Counted from the stretch's first letter, positions 38,885-52,924 are shown. The stretch is DNA of 64,000 bases from Nansenia antarctica (GCA_963989245.1 OZ022339.1:38354151-38418150), one strand, 5' to 3'. Translations and numbers: made by a program. Notes: generated by a model from the sequence alone, not told the origin.

Positions 38885-39429
38885 CTTAGACCAGAGCCAC
38901 TTGGCCTTCTCTGTGAACAGCTCAGCGAGGTGTGTTTTCTCTCCGTTCAGCAGAGCATTGAAGGCTGTCTGGTGGTGTCCTGCCTTTCTCGCCACACGAG
39001 CACTCTGCAGCCAGCACTCCCCTACCAGCTCCTCACACACCGGCCTAACAAACACACACAACATGTCAATACCCTAAACCAAGTCACTTTTAATGCAACG
39101 AGGTGACTGTGCATGTGTGCGTGTTTGTGTGTTCTCACCCAGAACTCAAGCTTAGCAGCGCACGACGCAGGGCCAGGATTGGCTCTTTGGCCCTGAAGGA
39201 ATTCTGGGTCATCTCCAACCTGTCTGGCCAATGGCGAGGCAGCTGGGCCAGGCTGGGGGCGGAGCTTTCTCTCGGCTTCTGTAGCTCAGTGAAGGCATGC
39301 TCCAACTCACTCAACATGTGGAGCCTACACACACACACACACACACACACACTTTATTATACAGTAAGCTTGTCAGAGACCAACAAATATCGGGTGTTTG
39401 TATCGCACGCACACACACACACGCACAAA

Positions 39430-39466
<37 letters not shown>

Positions 39467-42400
39467 GACTATGTACTCGTATCCTCTCTGGTATGTCCCA
39501 CACTCGTAGCTGGCAGCAGACAGGGGGACCACCTGCTCCTTCCTCCCCAGCTTCAGCTTGTCATAGAAGGTCTCAGAGTCGCGTCTCTTAGCAGCCAATA
39601 GCATCTGCCCAAGACGCACACCCCACGTACTGGACGACTTACGGTCTAAAACGAACACACACACACGCCGATACCACCAGGGTTAGGGTCAATTCTGAAT
39701 TCACATACAATTTCAATTGAAAAAGGCTCCTATTAAAATCGTATGTGAGAGTGTGTGTGTGTGTGTATGTATGTATGAGTATTCACCTGAGCCTAGGTAG
39801 TCTTCCAGCAGGTCCCACTTACTGAGCCTCCAGGCCGCCTCCACCCTGTAGGTGTTCAGATCTGACTTCCACTGGGGCCTACACACAAACACACACACCC
39901 CAATTAAAGTAACATGTACACGCATCAAGACTCATCAAGTGGATGTTTGTGAGCAGTGTGACTGTAGCATGTGTCACCTGTTGGCCAGTACTCCGTTGAC
40001 CTGAGTGATAACAGTGGAGAGCTGTCCCAGCCCCAGCATAGAACTCATCACCCCATGGTAGTGTCCTATCTACAGAAAGAGAGGGGGAAGGGAGAGGAGG
40101 AGAGAGGAGAGAAAGAGAGGTAATGGAGCTATCGCTAAGCCACACCCCAAAATAGAAATTGTCCAATCATATCACAGCAAAAGTCACTACAGGCAGAAAA
40201 CTCGGACAAACAACTCGCTAGTATCTGATGGTGAAAAGCTTCTAGACAAAATATTCTTGTCATCTTTAAAAAACATGTCTATTACTTGCTGTGGTAAATC
40301 AGAAATCAGAAATTTGCCAACGCCATTGTAAGTCATTGAATGTCAGTCAGTCACTGTCAGTGAAGCGTTGTTTGTTTGTCTGAGTTTTCAAAGGGGGCGT
40401 GGCTTAGCGATAGGTCCATTACAGAGCAGTATAGAGAATCTTTCAACAGTTAACTTCTCTTCAGTGTGAGGATTGAGACATGTATCCCTGTGTGTGTGTG
40501 TGTGTACCTGGTCCGACTCCAGCTGTATCGCCCTGTCGTAGCAGGCAGTAGCGTCTCGGAGAAGACCGATGCTCTCGTGTTCCAGGATTTGTTCCCGTAG
40601 CGACGGCTCCTCCCGCCTCAGAGCATTCACGCCCCTCACCCCATCAGGTTCGTGCATCGCCGCATACAGCGTCTGCAGCAGCCAATCACAGAGAGATCTC
40701 AGCCAGGGCTCGACCAATGGGTTAGGGTTAGGACTAGTTTTAGGGTGATGGGTTAGGGTTCGGGCTAGTTTTAGGGTGAAAGGTTAGGGTTAGGGCTAGT
40801 TTTAGGGTGATAGGTTTAGGGTTAGGGCTAGTCTTATGGTGAAGGGTTAGGGCTAGTCTTGTGGTGAAGGGCACTGAGACTGCCAAGGGTTTGAACCTGG
40901 ATCTCCCATGTGGGAGACAAGTGTCTACCATTAAGCCAAGAGGACATCCTCAAAAGGAGTCTGAGGGTCGACACATGAGTCAGGCCCTACCTCAGACAGG
41001 GCTAGGGTTGGGTACCGTTTGGGTTTTATTCGATACCGGTGCCAAATCGATACTTTAAAAACGGTACCGGTACCGAAACGGTACTTAAATCGGTACTTTT
41101 GATTGGCGGGGTGGTCACTGACGTGATTTTCCAGCATGTAAATCCGTTGTCTATAAAAATTTTACTCCAATTCTTTTCCCCTGCCAATAGTGTCGTTGTT
41201 AAATCCAAATTTCGCGATAAATTCAGACCAATTACAAAACTGTTTTGCAAGCGCGTCGCCTCACGCATGTTGAGAGCGAGTCTCGATTACATGAACTGAG
41301 TGGAACTTTAACAGGCGATGTCACGTGCGGTTGACTGTTGCATGTAACGTCCATTTCGGACACCAGGGGGCGAGAGAGGAACCGAAACGAGGAACCGAAA
41401 TCTCCGTTGCAATTCGGTAGGTACCGAATGTAAAGTAACCGGTACCGGTTTTCGGTACCCAACCCTAGACAGGGCTACCTCATCAGAGGACGGCGTGGTT
41501 CCAAACCACCACTGCTACACTAGTGGTGCTTTTCCACTACAGGGCTAGCCCGGGTCGACCCGGGCTGGCCTGGTTTATTATCCTTTTTCCACTGCCAAAA
41601 GTACCCGTGCCATTTCTGGTACCCGTGCCGAACAAGAACTAAAATAGTTTTTGTTCGGGATGGGTAGCGAAAGTTGGGGAAAGGTACTTTTTTGCCAGGC
41701 TGCGTGTGACGTGTGATGCTGCACACCGTTGATTGGTCAATGGAAATCGTCATCCCATGTTCATAGATTTCTTCGCTAACCGCCATCTTTAAATACCACA
41801 ACAGATTTCGCTCTAGGAAAATGTCACTTACTGTTTCTGTAATAACTTATTAATAAAGATTAGAAAAGTTATGCTAACCATCGTATTATCTTAGTTTAAT
41901 GTCATTTCAATGCATCATAGAACTTTTATTGACAACAAGCATAACAAAAAAATCGCTATTATGGCGATGTGCTGTGCCTATGCTGTCCCTCAGTCCAGCG
42001 CGCTTCATCACCCCCCTTCTAAAACTGCCATCTCCCCTTTTCATCCCTTATGTCATTTTATCAATGCACATGGTATTACTGTTATTTCAACATTTAAACC
42101 TCTTTCACACATCGTTCCCTGTAACTTCAATGGAATCCCAAGCTGTGCCGTCCAGGCATTTTCGCCGTTCACTCGCCGTTCACTCAGCCAAATGCAGATT
42201 TGCGTCTTGCTCCCTTTATCCCTGTTTGCGAGATCTAAACTACAAATCTACTCGAACTGAAAGCGGCAAGTAACAGGCACGTAACATCCATATGCTGTAT
42301 AAATAGGGATGTCCCGATCCGATATTGATATCGCATATCGCCGCGATATCGGTCCTGAATGCTGGATCGCAGATCGCACCAGAAAAAAAATAGGCAGCGA

Positions 42401-45001
42401 TCTGGGGCTCGCGATCCGGCGTGTCACTCACGTGATGACAACAGTAGTTGTCAGTGGTCACGGGCATGAGAGTTGGCTAGTAGCTACCTGTGTGTAATGA
42501 GTCTGACAATGTCATGATGCTAGCTGGTGAAATCATAAACCATTTGCTTACGTCATTTTTCGTTTGTTTACATAGTCTGAAACTACAGATGGTAAGCTTT
42601 CAAATGATGCGTCATACATTGAGTATTTGAATGTTTGTTTGTAGCAATGTTTTGCTCAAGAATGGTGACTGCTAAAAACGCTGCTAGCGGCTAACGTTTC
42701 GTTCTAAAACGAAAGTATTGTAACGTCCCCACTGAAATAATGACAGATAGCTTCTCTCATGTAATCTGTGCGTTTAATTGTAAACTATCTCATACACAAC
42801 TTTCTTAGTTCACCGGAGCTCTCTCTCCCAACGGTCTCAACAACACACGCAGCACCCGCCCCACCCCCCCCCCGTGACCTCCACCAATCACAGGGGTGCA
42901 TTGGCACACAACACAGTAACAGTGCGAACATGAACATGAACTCAAGCATTAATGAACATTAATGAACAGGGTTGCTACACTATGTTTACAAGCCAGGTAT
43001 CACTTACCGGTAGCCTCTGGCAACAGTGAATCCAACCCACAGATTATAAGTATTTAGTGATCGTTAAACTGTCGATATAATATACGAGTGGTACTTTAAA
43101 ACTTCCAAGTTGCCTGTTATGAAAAAAACGAAAAGCAGATATTGTTGACACCCCTTTGATTCTGGGACTGGTTTCCGGTCTCACCAGCAGCGTTACTAGG
43201 CTACACTTTTAAAAAGGGTGCTATAATTGATTTGCCATTTGTAAGAGAAGATACATAGAATAAAAACATGAAGGCACTAAAACTAGAAATCAGACAGTAA
43301 CTCTTTTTTTTTTACAATGCTGAATGCTGCAGTTTAAATTGTTTTAACTTTAAACCAGTTGGTCACTGAGTACTGCAGAGTACTGTTTTTGTTGCTTGAA
43401 TAAAGGCTGGCAGTCTTTAATAGCCAACTGTTGTTGTGGACTATATACTGGGGAAGTATTTGTTATTATTCAGGAGTAAAACAATAAATACAAATATCGG
43501 ATTGATATCGGTATCGCAGATACCTGAAGCCCAGGTATCGGTAATGAAAAAATGGGATCGGGACATCCCTATGTATAAATAAATATATTTGACTACCAGC
43601 AAGACAGCGCTTGAGCCCCGCGTCATTCCAATGAGAGAAGCACACACAACACACAAAGCACACACAATGAGAGAAGCACAGCCTTTCCGTAGAAATACAT
43701 CGCTCCCTGTATAACGTTATATATCTAACGTTACATGTTTTAAGGCTGATCTGTGCATGATGGTGCTGCATTTTGACATAATTCTTATCGCATTTCCCCC
43801 CGTTGTGCTGTGCTGTGCCGTTCCATATTCCAGCGCTTCATCATCCCCCTTCTAAAACTGCCATCACCCCTTTCCATCCCTGGCTTCATTTTATCAATGA
43901 ACGTGGTATTATACATATTTACATATTAGTTGTTATTTATGGAAGTGTCCGGTTGCTGGAGGAACCAGGACGCCGGCTACACCGCACAGTTTAGCCCGAA
44001 ATAGAGAGAGTGTTTTATCCCGCTATTAGAATACAGTTCCAGTAATAACACTTTTATGTCTATATTGTAATCATTCTCTTCATCTGTTTTTAAATGTTGA
44101 TCTATTTATATCGATCTATTCTTGCCAATTCCTTATTACCAGTGGAAAGGGGGAACACTTTAGGACTTTCCGTTCATCTCGCATTTCCCCCGTTGATGTG
44201 ACGAACTGAAAGCGGCAAGTAATAGTCACTTAACGTTACATGTTTTAAGGCTGATCTGTGCATGATAGTGCTGCATTTTGACATAATTCTTATCGCATTT
44301 CCCCTGTTGAGCTGTATAGCGGCACTTATTACAGTGAAGTGCTCTTATGACACGTAACTCCACCTACAGTCCCGGGTCGCTCAGTATAATGGAGAAGCGT
44401 TTCTGAAAGTACGGCACGGCACGGCACGGATGCAAATGCGACCCGGTTCGGGTTGGTAGTGGAAAAGCGCCATAGGGCTTCACAGGGCAAAATGATACAG
44501 GACAAAATAAATCCGAGAGCTGGAAGGACTTGGAGGGGGTCTGACCTGTAGGAAAGTGAGCTGGTCCTGGATGCTCTCTTTGTTCTCCAGGTTGTAGGCT
44601 TCGAAGTGCATGAGCGCGCGCGTGTACGCCTTGGAGCGCAGTGAGGCCTTGGCCAGCACGTCCTGCGGGATCCCCTTGAGGAACGCCACCACACGCTGGT
44701 ACTCACCGCTCTCTACACACACACACACACACACACGCACACGCGCACACGCAAGTCAGTACACAGATATACACACTATGTTTGGACAATGGTAGTGTTT
44801 TGTGGTGTGTGTGTGTGTGTGTGTGTGAGACTCACCGCTTTGTTTGGAGGAGAGAATGTGTCGGCTCCACTGGGTGAGGTGAGCGAGCATACTGAACACT
44901 GTCTGGGTACTGAGCTGTGATAGGGTAGAGGTTGTCTCCTGGACACGCCCCGCTCGCGCATCCCCCTCCGTCAACACAGCCAATATCTCCTCTGTTACCT
45001 G

Positions 45002-45033
<32 letters not shown>

Positions 45034-45060
45034 GAGAGAAACGGAGACAGAGACAGAGAC

Positions 45061-45093
<33 letters not shown>

Positions 45094-45101
45094 GAGACAG
45101 A

Positions 45102-45137
<36 letters not shown>

Positions 45138-45210
45138 AGTAGTGAGGTGTACTGTATGTGTGAATTGTGAAGTGGTGCGTGTGTGTGTTAGTGTATATTG
45201 TGAAGTGGTG

Positions 45211-45242
<32 letters not shown>

Positions 45243-45943
45243 CATGTGTCTACCTCCTGTTGCTCGGTGGCGGTGCAGCCCAGCAGCATGTAGAGCAGTA
45301 TATGAGGCAGCAGGTAGATGGTGACCTTGTAGTCGTGCTTGATGATAAAGCTGCAGCAGAAGAACACCTTGCTGGCCAACTCATGTCTCACCTGAAACAC
45401 AGAAATGACCGCAATTCCAATAAACAGAGATGATATATATGCCATTTAGCGGACGCTTTTATCCCAAGCGACTTACATCGCAGTGAGTGCTTACATTTTT
45501 CAGTATATACATGTATATATGGTCCCAGCAGGAATTGAACCCACAACCTAGGCGGGACTAGGGGACCAGTTCGAGCTGGTTTGAATCCCAGGGTTAGGGA
45601 TAGAGGACCGATAGACTGATCAGGAGTTCAAAAGGAGAAGGGGGTTTTCACTCACTTTGCTGATGAGGTACCCGGCCCAGTTGGCTGACCAATCAGAGAA
45701 CTTACACCCGCGGCTGCTCAGATACACAGGCTTCTTCAGCTTGGACCAGTTCGACACCTTCTGACTGCTCTTGTACCTACGTAGGGGGGGTGGGGGGAGG
45801 AAGGGGAGGAGAGGGAGACACGTGTTCACCACCTTCTGACTGCTCGTACTGCACGTATATGTGCCTTTGCATATGGGGTGTGTGTGTGCCTGCTGTGTGT
45901 GTGTGTGTGTCTGTGTGTGTGTGTGTGTGTGTGCCTGCTGTGT

Positions 45944-45979
<36 letters not shown>

Positions 45980-47890
45980 AGGTCAAAGCCAGCAAATGTG
46001 CTGTCCTGTATGAGAGGCGGAGTGGGGGGAACAGGTGGTACCACTCAAAAACAGACACACCCCCTGTGTTCTCTTTAGCAACACAGCCCATTCATGTAAA
46101 TTCTCTCCATGAGACATATCCATATCTTGGACATAAAATTAACATCGCAGGAGAGTGGAAGGAGCAAGTCAATAACATCCTGACTGAGTTCACTTCCAGG
46201 CTGGACTTGATAGACAGTTGTCCTCTGCCACTAACTATGAAGTTAGAAGCCATCAGGCAGGTGGCCCTGTCCAAAGTTCAGCACCTCTTCTCCAATGTCC
46301 ACATCCCCCAGAAAGTGCTGTGTGAAATGAACAACAAGACTGTGAGCGTAGTGCGCAGGTGGCTTGGACTCAATTCACACAGCACCCGTGACATCATCTT
46401 TCATCCCCAATGGGAGGGAGGGCTAGGGGTCCCCAATGTAGAATGGATCTACACCAGCATGAGAATTTCCCATCTTCTCAGGATGCTTAACAACGACGAC
46501 AAGGACGTCAGGGAGCTGGCCCGCTCCTCCATGTTCCTGGACCTGAGGAGAAGGAAGGTCCCAGTTGCCAGGGGGGCGGAGCCCCACTTCCTTGGGTTCA
46601 AGAGGAAACCCAGCGGAAAATTGGACACTCATTCCGCTGGTTTTGGAGTCTGGTCTGATTGGCCAGACCTGAATGACCTCTGTGTCCGAGCCGGGGTGTC
46701 CCTGGAGTGGGTGCGGTCTGACTGAGACTGTTCGGGTCTCAGAGAACTGTATATCTGACCCTCTCACACAGGTCAGGGCAACAGCCTACTTTGCTGGACA
46801 GAGCCACCAGCTAACATCTAGAGGGGCCAGACGGACTCTCATGGACCTTCATCAACATCAACAACAACACTGGACTGGTCTGAAACTCCAGGGAAAACTG
46901 GCATGTCTTCCCACAGCTGATCACTCTGTTTCCCATTCTTTTCTAAAAAACACTGCACTCGATGAGGACATTGTCATATTCACAACCAAGGCCAGATTAC
47001 AAGTCCTTCCTACCAGACTCAACCTCTCTATTTGGTTTCCCTCCACTCAGGTTCCTCATTGCTTGCACCACACCACAGAACAGGTTACAGAAACACTTTC
47101 ACATATCTTGAATGACTGTTATGTTTACAAAGGAATGTATATAGCACGTCATGACAGAATTGTGAGCCTAATAGTAAAGGACATATCACTCCACTTCCCA
47201 GTTACAGTGAAAATGTATACACATGCTTGTGTCAATGCATCCATGTTCAATTTCTGTAATGACCAATGTCACTTTTCACAGTTGTCTGCTAACACACCAG
47301 ATGTTGTTGTTGTTAATGAAGAGTCCAGAGAGGTGTCTGTATTAGAGGTAGCATGCACCTTTGATATAAGCCTAGAGGAAGCCTTCATGACTAAGGTCAT
47401 GAAATACCAGCAGCTTGTAGACACCATCTCAGAGCTAGGCTATAGGTGTACGCTATTAGTCTTTATATTTGGCAGTCTTGGACATGTGCACAGATTGGTT
47501 GTCAGAGGACTACGTCTACTGGGAATGTCCAAGGGAGAAGCAAAAAGGCTTAGCAAGTATTGCTCTGTCTCTGCGATTATTGGCAGCCGCCAAATATGGC
47601 GGAGACGGTGTTACTTGTACCCGTGAGTCTTGTCCTGTTGTATGTGAAAGACATTGTCCATGTCTGTTTGTGAATGCATCCCATCTGTGCCTTCAGTATT
47701 TGTGTCCTTGTATACTTGTTTCTATGTGGACAGAAATAAATGATTAAAATGTGTACCTGCTGTTGAGGTGAGGCTCCAGGATCTCTTGGACCTGCTCAGG
47801 GAACCTCCTCCACAGCCTGCGACCCGGAGAGTCACTGCCGCCCTCACGACTCTGCAATATGGACAGGAGCTCCTGGAGCATGACACACAC

Positions 47891-47952
<62 letters not shown>

Positions 47953-48020
47953 AGGGCTACATGAAGCAGCTACAGTACAAGCTGGTTTGTGTGTGTGTGT
48001 TTGGATATGGAGCTATAATA

Positions 48021-48079
<59 letters not shown>

Positions 48080-48598
48080 ATACCTGCATGGCGTAAGCGG
48101 CTGAGTCCTGTGCTCTCACGTCGTCTGCGTACGCCAGGAAGGTTCTGGTCAGCTCTGTCAGCAGCTCGTAGGCAAAGTTCTGGTCCTCTACCCCACTCTG
48201 ACACACACACAGTCATTTTGGTCAACTTTGAATGAAATCATCAAATCAACCCTTCCTGGGAACATATAAACAGGTATATGTATGATGTATGGTCTTAGTG
48301 AGCAGGGGGAGGGTCTACGTTAGGTTTATCGGGGGGGGGTTTGGGGCTTTTTGGGGAGGGGCGTGGGGTCCTTACCACAAAGGTGTTGCGGTTGCCGTCT
48401 GTATGTGTGTGAGAGAGGTCCAGGCGGCCGGGGTCGACGGCCCCCAGCTCCCCCAGACACTCCCCACAGAGCAGCCTGGCCTCGGGGGAGGCGTCCTGAC
48501 ACCCCCGCAGCAACACCAGGACCAGGGACGAGATCACAGGCTCCACCGCCTCGCTGGCACACACCTGCCTCAACAACCACTCCTGGTCACACACAGGA

Positions 48599-48636
<38 letters not shown>

Positions 48637-48709
48637 TGAAGCAATCATCTTACCATCCACATTCAATAGACATAACCATTGATATTCTCCCTTACCTTAC
48701 ATTAGCTCG

Positions 48710-48754
<45 letters not shown>

Positions 48755-50045
48755 TACCTGGTTGCTGTGCATCAGGTCCCTGAGGCTGGTGAGAGCGTGT
48801 ATTCTGACGTCGACATTCTCGTGTTGAACGGCTCTCATGGAGAGCTGCAGAGCTGCAGCCAGGTCACTGGTCCTGGAGGTCAGCTGGAGACAGGAGCACC
48901 TTCATCATCTCCACAATCATCTTCATCATCATCACCACCACCATGACCATCATCATCATCATCATCATCATGACCAGCACCACTATCGTCTTCATCATTA
49001 CCACCGCCATCAACATCACCATTACCTTCATCATCATCATCATCATCACCATAAATACCATCGTTACCATCACTATCAGCATCATCACCACTATTACCGT
49101 CACCATGATCACGACAACCATCACCACCACCACCACTATAACCATTATCACCACCACCACCACTATAACCATTATCACCACCACCACTATAACCATTATC
49201 ACCACCACCACCACTATAACCATTATCACCACCACCACCACTAGGACAGCTTCTACCACAGGGCCGTCAAGGCCCTGAACACAGAAAAGGCCTAAGTTCT
49301 GGGCCCAGGACAGTCCGGACGGATTGTATGGCAGCTAGTGCTGAGGCACAAACATGTACATTTTCAAGCCTGCAAACTGTGACACTTTAAAATAATGTGA
49401 AATATGACAACCCTAGTTGACTATCTGTGCAGTATAGTACAGTGGATTGTGTACATAGCCTCTATTGATGTAAACCAGCTCCTTACCTTCTTGTGATTTT
49501 ATGCATCTATGCTTTTTCTAAAATGTGTTTCTTTTTCCTTTCCTAAACACCAGGGGAGCCTCCCCTCCTAAATTTCGTTGTTTGGTACCTGTACTGTAGC
49601 AATGACAAATAAAGTCTATCTATCCATCTATCTATAACCATTATCACCACCACCACTATAACCATTATCACCACCACCACCACTATAACCATTATCACCA
49701 CCACCACTATAACCATTATCACCACCACCACCACTATAACCATTATCACCACCACCACTATCACCACCACCACCACTATAACCATTATCACCACCACCAC
49801 CACCTGTTCTACAGACCTTCTTGTAGTCTTGCAGCACAGTGTGGATGTCTTTGAGTTCAGGGTGGTCAGGCAGGAAGTAGATCTCATGGAGGTAGTCCCT
49901 CACCTCTTCTCTGCATGACAGAAACACAGGCAGGCTACAGTCTGTGTGTGTGTGTGTACATCGACACATAAACTAAAACACATTTTTTGCCTTTTATATT
50001 TTGATTATTTGCTTCTGACAGTAAGCACAAATTAAGTATTAGTTG

Positions 50046-50100
<55 letters not shown>

Positions 50101-52034
50101 CTGTTGTCCAGTACCAGGTAGCGTATGATAGCAGCGGTCTCTCTGGGCTGTAACGGGATGAGGGGGAGGAGCGCCACGATCACATGACTCAGCAGAGGAC
50201 CCAGGTGGGAGGGCTCTACACTCCGCACAAAACACTCCCACGTCCTGTCCACAGGAAATAGGAAGTGAGAGTGAGGAAGTCACTAGGTACACTGGGCATC
50301 ATCAGTGAGCTTGGGGAGCGACTGACCAGCAAACTGATGTTGAATTTCCTAATCGGTTAAAATGTGGTTAAGGTTAGGTTCAGGGTTGTGGTCAGGGTTC
50401 ATAGTTTGTAGATCAGGCCTCTCCTTAGTCCCTACCATCAGACTGAGTCTGGATCCCCTGCCTTGACCTGCCTTGGCCTCTAGCAGACATGTTCACTCAG
50501 ATCTATTGTTATTTGTATGCCATCATCTGACGTGCACATAATAGATCATAGATAGAAAACATGTACATTACATCTACTGTATATTTTTGCTCTCAAATAA
50601 AAACCCATTTGAAAGGAGAAATGTCCACTCTTTCATGTCCCCTCAAAGATAAAGCATTGGCTTGATGGAAGCAAGGGCTTGACAGTGTTTCCTCCAGGAT
50701 TTTTCACATCAGTGACGGAGAGCTCATTCTTCGCATTTTTTTTCCGCGTGCACGCGCATAAAACGCGCACTGGCAATCAAAACAAAGACGTAAATTCACC
50801 AAAAACTAGAGGGTGGCAACAATTATAATTTCTTAAATAGCAGTTAAGTCATTAACGCCGAGCAGGTGATTTTATATAGAAGGTGATCAAATACCAATAT
50901 AACCTACAGCTGCAGCGGAACATGTGGAACGCGCATGACACACACACACACACAGAAAGATCAATACGAAGTAGGCCTACATGAGAGTACACGCACAAAA
51001 CCGGCTAACGTTACTCATTAACTGTTTCTGTTTACACAAGTAAAATCACAGTGTGACAGTCAGATGGAGCATTCGGTAAACAACAACAGCAAGGTAATGC
51101 TATCAGTTGAGTTAAAGAAAACCAACTCTTACCTTTGAGGACACCAACATGAGCCCTGCTTACCCGTACCTCCGCCGTTCTGTTCGTGGTGATTTTAGAG
51201 GCAATAGATTATTTTTGCCCCGCGCATATTGCTATGAATAGTTCGAAGCTAGGTGCTTGCACGTTAGGTGCGAGAATGCTCGGTTAACCCATTAGCGGGA
51301 ACATTATTTGTTTCACAAAATAGGCTGATTTAATTGACCATGAACATCAGAGACATACATTACGAATGTTCATTTAAAATACTCTATACTGAGCACTGGT
51401 ATAAGAACATGAACCAGAGAACAGCAGTAAATGCAATAACCCACAGTCGTCGCTGATGATGTTGCATTTTCGATTAGGATACGTTTACGGGATTAAAGGG
51501 ACCGGCGAAGAGAGAAATCCAAATGTCCCGCTAAATTCGGACCAATCACAAAACTGTTTTGAAAGCGCGTCGCCTCGCGCCGCGCGCCTGTTGAGAGCGA
51601 TTCAGTCTCGATTGCAGTGCGAACACAAACGACGAGGTTAATTGCAACATTGTAACATATTGTAACTAACTACGCCCTAAATCGTAACGAAATGTTGGTC
51701 TGGAAGCGGCCTAAATCTAGCTTCAATCTGCTTTTTTTCTGTTCTCCGTCATAATAACTCGCTGCCTTTCTGGGCAGCCTGAATCAAAGTGGACTGTCTG
51801 AATCAATTAGTGGCGGAGGAAATTCATTCGTGGCGGCCCGCCACGAATAAATGCATATAGAGGAAACACTGCTTGAGATATGTGTGTGTGTGTGTGTACT
51901 GACTGGCAGCAGAGCAGAGGGAAGTCTTCTCGGTATCTCAGGCCGGTGCGCAGTGTGGTCATCATCTTCACTCTCACAGAGCTGATGTGTTTAGAGCCCA
52001 TCAGACGCATCAGAGCCATCACGCTGGTCAGAGC

Positions 52035-52085
<51 letters not shown>

Positions 52086-52606
52086 CACACGTTATTTTCA
52101 TCACAATTCTGAACATGTCTACTGTTTGCATGTAAATATGTATAGTTTTGTATCTTCGTGTGTATAGTATGTATCAATTAAGAGGATAATTAAGTACTCT
52201 ATCTATCAATCTAGACACACACAAACACACGCACCATATTTTTCCGGTCCTTCTCTCCAGCACTGGAGCTGAGCAGCTGCATGTTAAAGAAGGCCAGGAT
52301 GCCCAGTAGTTTGGGCTGTAGATAGTCAGCCTGAGGGAGAGAGAACCATAAGTGGAATGGAAGGATAGAGAGAGGGGGGAGAGAGAGAGAGAGATTTGTA
52401 TGCTGCATTTGTATTTGGTGGTTTGTATTCAGAAAGCGGTGATGCCATGACTATCACTATGACGGTGGTGGGGGAAGTGATGGAACTACCATGCGTTCAG
52501 GGGTGGTGATGTCTCTGGGACCCTGGTACGGGTCGTCATTGGAGGCAAAGGAGGCCAGGATGGCCAGTCCATTAAACACCTGCATGAGTGCGCACGCACG
52601 CACGCA

Positions 52607-52644
<38 letters not shown>

Positions 52645-52732
52645 AAAAGAGATAAAACAGTTAAATCAATACGCTTTCAATACGATGTAATTGTAAATAA
52701 GATTTTAAACATTTGTGCTGTAGTCATTTGTG

Positions 52733-52772
<40 letters not shown>

Positions 52773-52878
52773 GTTCAGACCTGTTGGTAGTGTTCTCCCA
52801 GACGTAGCAGCAGTTCATTGTGAAGGCCCTGAAAGTCCTGCCTCAGCAAAGACCCCAGCTCAATCTCTGTCTCGGTCT

Positions 52879-52924
<46 letters not shown>

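Larger units (their letters stand above)
36564..45776 (-). other. atr: atr exons 26-40: linker and FAT domain
   Basis: Exons: 26 45,776-45,656; 27 45,391-45,254; 28 44,998-44,836; 29 44,712-44,546; 30 40,672-40,508; 31 40,069-39,978; 32 39,878-39,787; 33 39,645-39,465; 34 39,324-39,139; 35 39,044-38,885; 36 38,712-38,533; 37 38,090-37,948; 38 37,371-37,274; 39 37,139-36,910; 40 36,698-36,564. They encode the TPR-like FAT domain that clamps the kinase. Conserved signatures include LYAAMHEPDGV (exon 30), LLRDATACYDRAIQLE, VGECWLQSARVARKAGHHQT (exon 35), GDVHQALIVLQKGV (36) and LPEWEDGNFYLAKYYDK (37). Intron 29 (40,673-44,545, 3.9 kb) is the largest in this block and holds three nested or adjacent DNA transposons. 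Confidence 0.9.
47757..52876 (-). other. atr: atr exons 16-25: UME domain and central HEAT repeats
   Basis: Exons: 16 52,876-52,781; 17 52,579-52,490; 18 52,330-52,235; 19 52,034-51,904; 20 50,244-50,101; 21 49,910-49,817; 22 48,883-48,758; 23 48,582-48,376; 24 48,197-48,084; 25 47,872-47,757. Exons 18-20 (LQPKLLGILAFFNMQLLSS, then VRVKMMTTLRTGLRY) form the UME domain shared by ATR, Mei-41 and related kinases. Exon 21 (LHEIYFLPDHPELK) and exon 23 (RLLCGECLGELGAVDPGRLD) are nearly identical to the human sequence. Introns 19 and 21 are the long ones here and carry a MITE-like element and a LINE fragment. The exon 19 donor is CCA|GTCAGT. Confidence 0.9.

Noticed and set aside
48902..49250. 111-135-codon frames rich in His, Ile or Thr
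   Set aside because: They arise from the (ATC/ACC)n trinucleotide array in an atr intron.
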